The notes under the pieces: generated by a model
The model's database searches: none
What the model was told of the DNA's origin: nothing
Seen by the model: the letters and a program-made list of their open reading frames with translations, nothing else
Shown: positions 32,092 through 34,621 of the stretch, piece by piece
Layout: the number at the start of each line of letters is the position of its first letter
How positions within the stretch are numbered: the first letter of the stretch is position 1
Position numbers and translations under genes: made by a program
Source of the DNA: Eubacteriales bacterium
Lineage (GTDB): Bacteria; Bacillota; Clostridia; Christensenellales; Aristaeellaceae
Reading direction: 5' to 3'
Assembly (NCBI GenBank): GCA_028693055.1
Contig: JAQUWD010000042.1
Coordinates: forward strand, 1 to 34,621
DNA: 34,621 bases

Positions 32092-33018
32092 TTATAACCC
32101 CCCGTCATAGACCCAGAATTTTTTCGTAAGGAACAGGATACCCGTAAACGCGCCCACGATCAGCAGCATAACCCATGCCAGCGCCGACGCATAGCCTGTG
32201 TGATTAAACTCAAAGGCCTGCTGATACATGTATACGGTGTAAAACAGCGTGGAGTTCATGGGCTTGCCTTGGGTGATGATGTAGCACTGGGTAAAGGCCA
32301 AGAAGCCGTTGATCATTTGCATGACTAGGTTAAAGAAAATGGTGGGGGTTAAAAGCGGCAAGGTGATGCGGAAAAACTGGGAGCCTGAGCTGGCACCGTC
32401 CACTTTTGCGGCCTCATAGAGCGTGGCGGGGATTTGCTTCAGAGAGGAAAGAAAAATCAGCATGGAGGAGCCAAACTGCCAGACCGCCAGAATAATCAGC
32501 GTCCAGATGGCCGTGGAGGTGTTGCCCAGCCAAGCCATGTTGCTCTCAATCCCGATGCTTTTCAGCAGCACGTTTACGGTGCCGTCAATGGCGAACATAC
32601 GCTTCCATAGGATGGAAACCGCCACGGAGCCGCCGATGATGGACGGCAGATAGTAGGCGGAGCGGTATAGGCCGGTCAGCTTGGTGTTCTTCAACAAAAT
32701 CATAGCGACCAGCAAAGCAAAAATCAGGCGCAGCGGTACGGAAACCAACGCGAAGTAAAACGTTACGCCGATGGATTTAACAAATTTAGCGTCCTTGGTG
32801 AAGATATCCACAAAGTTTTGCAGCCCCACCCATTGGGGCGCGGAGAGAATATCATAATCGCATAAAGCATAATAGCCCGAAAGCAGCATGGGCGCTACCA
32901 GAAAAACCAGAAAACCGATGATAAACGGAGAGGTGCATACAACGCCCGCCACATGCTCTTGGTTCAGCCATTGGCCAAGGGAGAGCTTCGGCTTACGGTT
33001 AAGAACGACATTCGACAT
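32092..33018 (-). CDS. Carbohydrate ABC transporter permease (MalF type)
   Basis: The first permease of the importer, 308 residues with six membrane segments and the EAA loop LYEAAKVDGASSGSQFFRITLPLLTP (about 222-247). The N-terminal cytoplasmic stretch (SNVVLNRKPKLSLGQWLNQE) precedes the first helix. ATG 33018 follows AAAGGAG by nine bases; 25 extra residues of a longer frame run back over the intergenic hairpin and are rejected. Confidence 0.93.
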   Translation of the reverse strand: MSNVVLNRKPKLSLGQWLNQEHVAGVVCTSPFIIGFLVFLVAPMLLSGYYALCDYDILSAPQWVGLQNFVDIFTKDAKFVKSIGVTFYFALVSVPLRLIFALLVAMILLKNTKLTGLYRSAYYLPSIIGGSVAVSILWKRMFAIDGTVNVLLKSIGIESNMAWLGNTSTAIWTLIILAVWQFGSSMLIFLSSLKQIPATLYEAAKVDGASSGSQFFRITLPLLTPTIFFNLVMQMINGFLAFTQCYIITQGKPMNSTLFYTVYMYQQAFEFNHTGYASALAWVMLLIVGAFTGILFLTKKFWVYDGGL

Positions 33019-33080
33019 GGAAACGGCTCCTTTTCCCGGCCCCGCAGCGAACTGGGCAGGCCGTTGAATGATAAAGGTTT

Positions 33081-33110
33081 GGGGCTGTCTCAAAAGGCTG
33101 AGGCAGCCCC
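33081..33110 (-). promoter_or_regulatory. Hairpin between binding-protein and permease genes
   Basis: GGGGCTGTCTCA (33081-33092) pairs with TGAGGCAGCCCC (33099-33110) with one G-U. It lies 15 bases after the binding-protein stop and has no T-run, the same position and type as the hairpin at 17795-17835. Confidence 0.7.
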
Positions 33111-33125
33111 GGAAGGGATGGTAGC

Positions 33126-34391
33126 TTACTTAATGATGGAGGCGGCTTCCTCTACGAAAGCGGCGGCGGCTTCCTGCGCGGTGATCGCGCCATAGCACAG
33201 CTGCTCTCTCAGCTCGTCGATATAGGCGAACAGCTCGGTGGCTCCGGCGGGGTCTGCGTTGGGCACGGCGGAGCAGTTGGGCGTTACCACATCATTGATG
33301 TAGGCAACAACCTTCTGGTTGATCTCGTCCAGCTTGGGGGCTACGGCAGCGGCTACGTTGGCGGCGGCGGGGATTCCGCGCTCGGCCAGCAGAATGTCGT
33401 TGCACTCGGTGGAGTTGAGGAAGAAGTTGACCACCTTCACCGCCTCGGCCTGATTCTGGCCCTGAGCGGATACGGAGAAGAACTGGCTGGGCTTTAGGTA
33501 GTTGCTCTTGATGGGGTCAGCGGAGGGCCAAGTGGTAACGCCGATTTCCATACCCTCGGGGGCGGCGGCCTGCATGGCGGTCATCTGATTGCTCCAGAAG
33601 AAGGCGCACCAGCTCATGTTGGCGGGGTCGGAGCCGTAGATCATGGGATCCTGCTCCACGGAGCCGATGGTGACCTCGGCAAAGATCTCGCTGCCTACAT
33701 GCCAGCCTTCTTTAATGCCCTGCTCGTAGAGGCCGAAGTAATACTCCGCGTCCTCCTGCGTGGCGCTTACCTTACCGTCGGTAAACAGGCTGTGGCCTAG
33801 ACCGCGCAGCATATAGTCGAATACCATATCCGTGCCGTAGCCAATATTGGTCTTGTAGCCGGTCTTTTCGAAGATTTCCTTGCTCAGGGCGATAAACTCG
33901 TCCATGGTCATGTTGTCCTTCACGGTGATGCCGTTGGCGTCCAGAAGGGTTTTGTTATACAGCAGGGAAGGAGCGTTCACGCCCAAGCAGATGGCGTACA
34001 GCCCGCCGTCAATGGAGCCGGCGCCGGTGATACCCTCGTTAACCTGAGCAATATCCAACGTGCCGTCGGTCACATAGGGGGTCAGGTCTACCAGCAGATT
34101 GTTCTGCACATACTGGGACAGGTACTGGTAGTCCATCTGAATCACGTCCGGCAGAGAGCCGCCCGCGGAAGCAGTGGCCAGCGCCGCCCAATAATCGGCC
34201 CAAGCGTTCATCTGCACGTCAAAGGTCATTCCAGCATTTTGCTCGGCATACAGGTCCAATGCGGCCTGAGTGCGCTCGTTACGGGTCTGGTTGCCCCACC
34301 AAGCGACGGTCATTTGGGTGTCGGCCATGGCGGAAGCGCCTACAATGCCTACCAGCATGGTCAGGACAAGAAACAAGGCCAGTTTTTTCAT
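33126..34391 (-). CDS. Extracellular sugar-binding protein of ABC importer
   Basis: A 421-residue CUT1-type binding protein, first gene of the operon with two permeases, GH105, GH4, dehydratase and aldolase. The signal peptide is MKKLALFLVLTMLVGIVGASAMA, cut expected near residue 21-23, with no cysteine and so no lipid anchor. The mature protein begins DTQMTVAWWGNQTRNERTQAALDLYAEQN. It has typical landmarks such as GGSLPDVIQMDYQYLSQYVQ, LYAICLGVNAPSLLYNKTLLDANGI and NFFLNSTECNDILLAERGIP. ATG 34391 follows AAGGGGA. The likely ligand is a rhamnogalacturonan or galacturonide oligomer, inferred from its operon. Confidence 0.92.
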   Translation of the reverse strand: MKKLALFLVLTMLVGIVGASAMADTQMTVAWWGNQTRNERTQAALDLYAEQNAGMTFDVQMNAWADYWAALATASAGGSLPDVIQMDYQYLSQYVQNNLLVDLTPYVTDGTLDIAQVNEGITGAGSIDGGLYAICLGVNAPSLLYNKTLLDANGITVKDNMTMDEFIALSKEIFEKTGYKTNIGYGTDMVFDYMLRGLGHSLFTDGKVSATQEDAEYYFGLYEQGIKEGWHVGSEIFAEVTIGSVEQDPMIYGSDPANMSWCAFFWSNQMTAMQAAAPEGMEIGVTTWPSADPIKSNYLKPSQFFSVSAQGQNQAEAVKVVNFFLNSTECNDILLAERGIPAAANVAAAVAPKLDEINQKVVAYINDVVTPNCSAVPNADPAGATELFAYIDELREQLCYGAITAQEAAAAFVEEAASIIK

Positions 34392-34448
34392 AAAATGGTA
34401 ATCCCCTTTCTCGTTGTCAAGGCTGCTGAACAGCCCTTTGCTGCTTTC

Positions 34449-34454
34449 ATTATA
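34449..34454 (-). promoter_or_regulatory. -10 box of the second uronate operon
   Basis: Minus-strand TATAAT (34454-34449) lies 57 bases ahead of the binding-protein start. At the proper distance upstream there is only a T-rich stretch, so no good -35 box, which fits an activator-dependent promoter. Confidence 0.5.
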
Positions 34455-34585
34455 CCGAAGGGCTCGGAGGAAAAAAAGCAAAAATCCTTTGTTTTATGCG
34501 GGAGTTTAACAGCCATTTCCCCCAAAACAGCTCTTTAGCCCTTATGTGGCTTTATTTTTTTGTCAAAATATTTTGTTTTAATATA

Positions 34586-34614
34586 TTGTAATTTATTGTA
34601 AAGTATGATATAAT
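34586..34614 (+). promoter_or_regulatory. Outward promoter at the window edge
   Basis: Plus-strand TTGTAA (34586-34591), 17-base spacer, TATAAT (34609-34614). It points out of the window and implies a gene divergent from the binding-protein operon. Confidence 0.5.
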
Positions 34615-34621
34615 AAAGAAT

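Noticed and set aside
13898..34391. ABC ATPase gene for the two importers
   Set aside because: I looked in and around both operons and found no Walker A plus LSGGQ protein, so none is annotated.
34392..34621. Riboswitch ahead of the second binding-protein gene
   Set aside because: No recognisable conserved aptamer pattern; the stretch is mainly AT-rich promoter DNA.

Overview
The window looks like chromosomal DNA of a spore-forming member of the Bacillota, class Clostridia. The main evidence is a spoIIGA-sigE pair behind a Spo0A-type promoter. Supporting signs are Gram-positive-style ribosome binding sites, many TTGACA-17-TATAAT promoters, and sugar ABC operons without their own ATPase. The two binding proteins have signal peptides without a lipobox. 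That reminds me of gut lineages around Christensenellales, but this placement is inference.

Layout. 1-408 holds no gene but is rich in hairpins. 409-3081 (minus) is spoIIGA-sigE-murG. 3268-5691 (minus) is a metal-responsive operon: an ArsR/SmtB-type repressor, a free-standing metal-binding domain and a Zn/Cd/Pb P-type ATPase. 5783-6805 is a membrane acyltransferase. 6896-7096 is an unknown 66-residue protein behind a strong promoter with a perfect inverted repeat. 7293-9423 (minus) is a 2-keto-3-deoxygluconate (KDG) kinase followed by a ROK-type regulator. 9634-13904 (plus) is the housekeeping pair pth-mfd.

13898-19147 (minus) is the first uronate operon: solute-binding protein, two permeases, a CE15-like glucuronoyl esterase and a GH88-like unsaturated glucuronyl hydrolase. 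A divergent AraC-type regulator (19306-20184) probably controls it. 20334-21660 is a predicted toxin-antitoxin pair (HTH protein plus nucleotidyltransferase) with an operator built into its promoter. 21787-24075 carries a COG2509-like flavoprotein and a HAD phosphatase. 24260-24345 is tRNA-Leu(CAA). About 24670-25161 is a block of three GC-rich tandem repeats. 25162-25797 is an orphan response regulator with a degenerate receiver.

25999-34391 (minus) is the second uronate operon: solute-binding protein, two permeases, GH105 unsaturated rhamnogalacturonyl hydrolase, GH4 alpha-galacturonidase-like enzyme, IlvD/Edd-type sugar-acid dehydratase and DapA-family aldolase, closed by a terminator at 25925-25953.

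How it fits together. Both operons import oligosaccharides and cut them inside the cell, since none of the hydrolases has a signal peptide. This suits plant cell-wall pectin or glucuronoxylan fragments. The products converge on 2-keto-3-deoxy acids, for which the window offers both a kinase and an aldolase. The transporter ATPase must be encoded elsewhere, probably a shared MsmX-type subunit.

The items most worth a second look are the GH88 enzyme lacking a conserved active-site Asp, the 66-residue gene with its operator, the dispersed stem-loop family with a constant loop and changing stem, the triple repeat, the toxin-antitoxin operator, and the dehydratase-aldolase route coupled to a GH4 galacturonidase.
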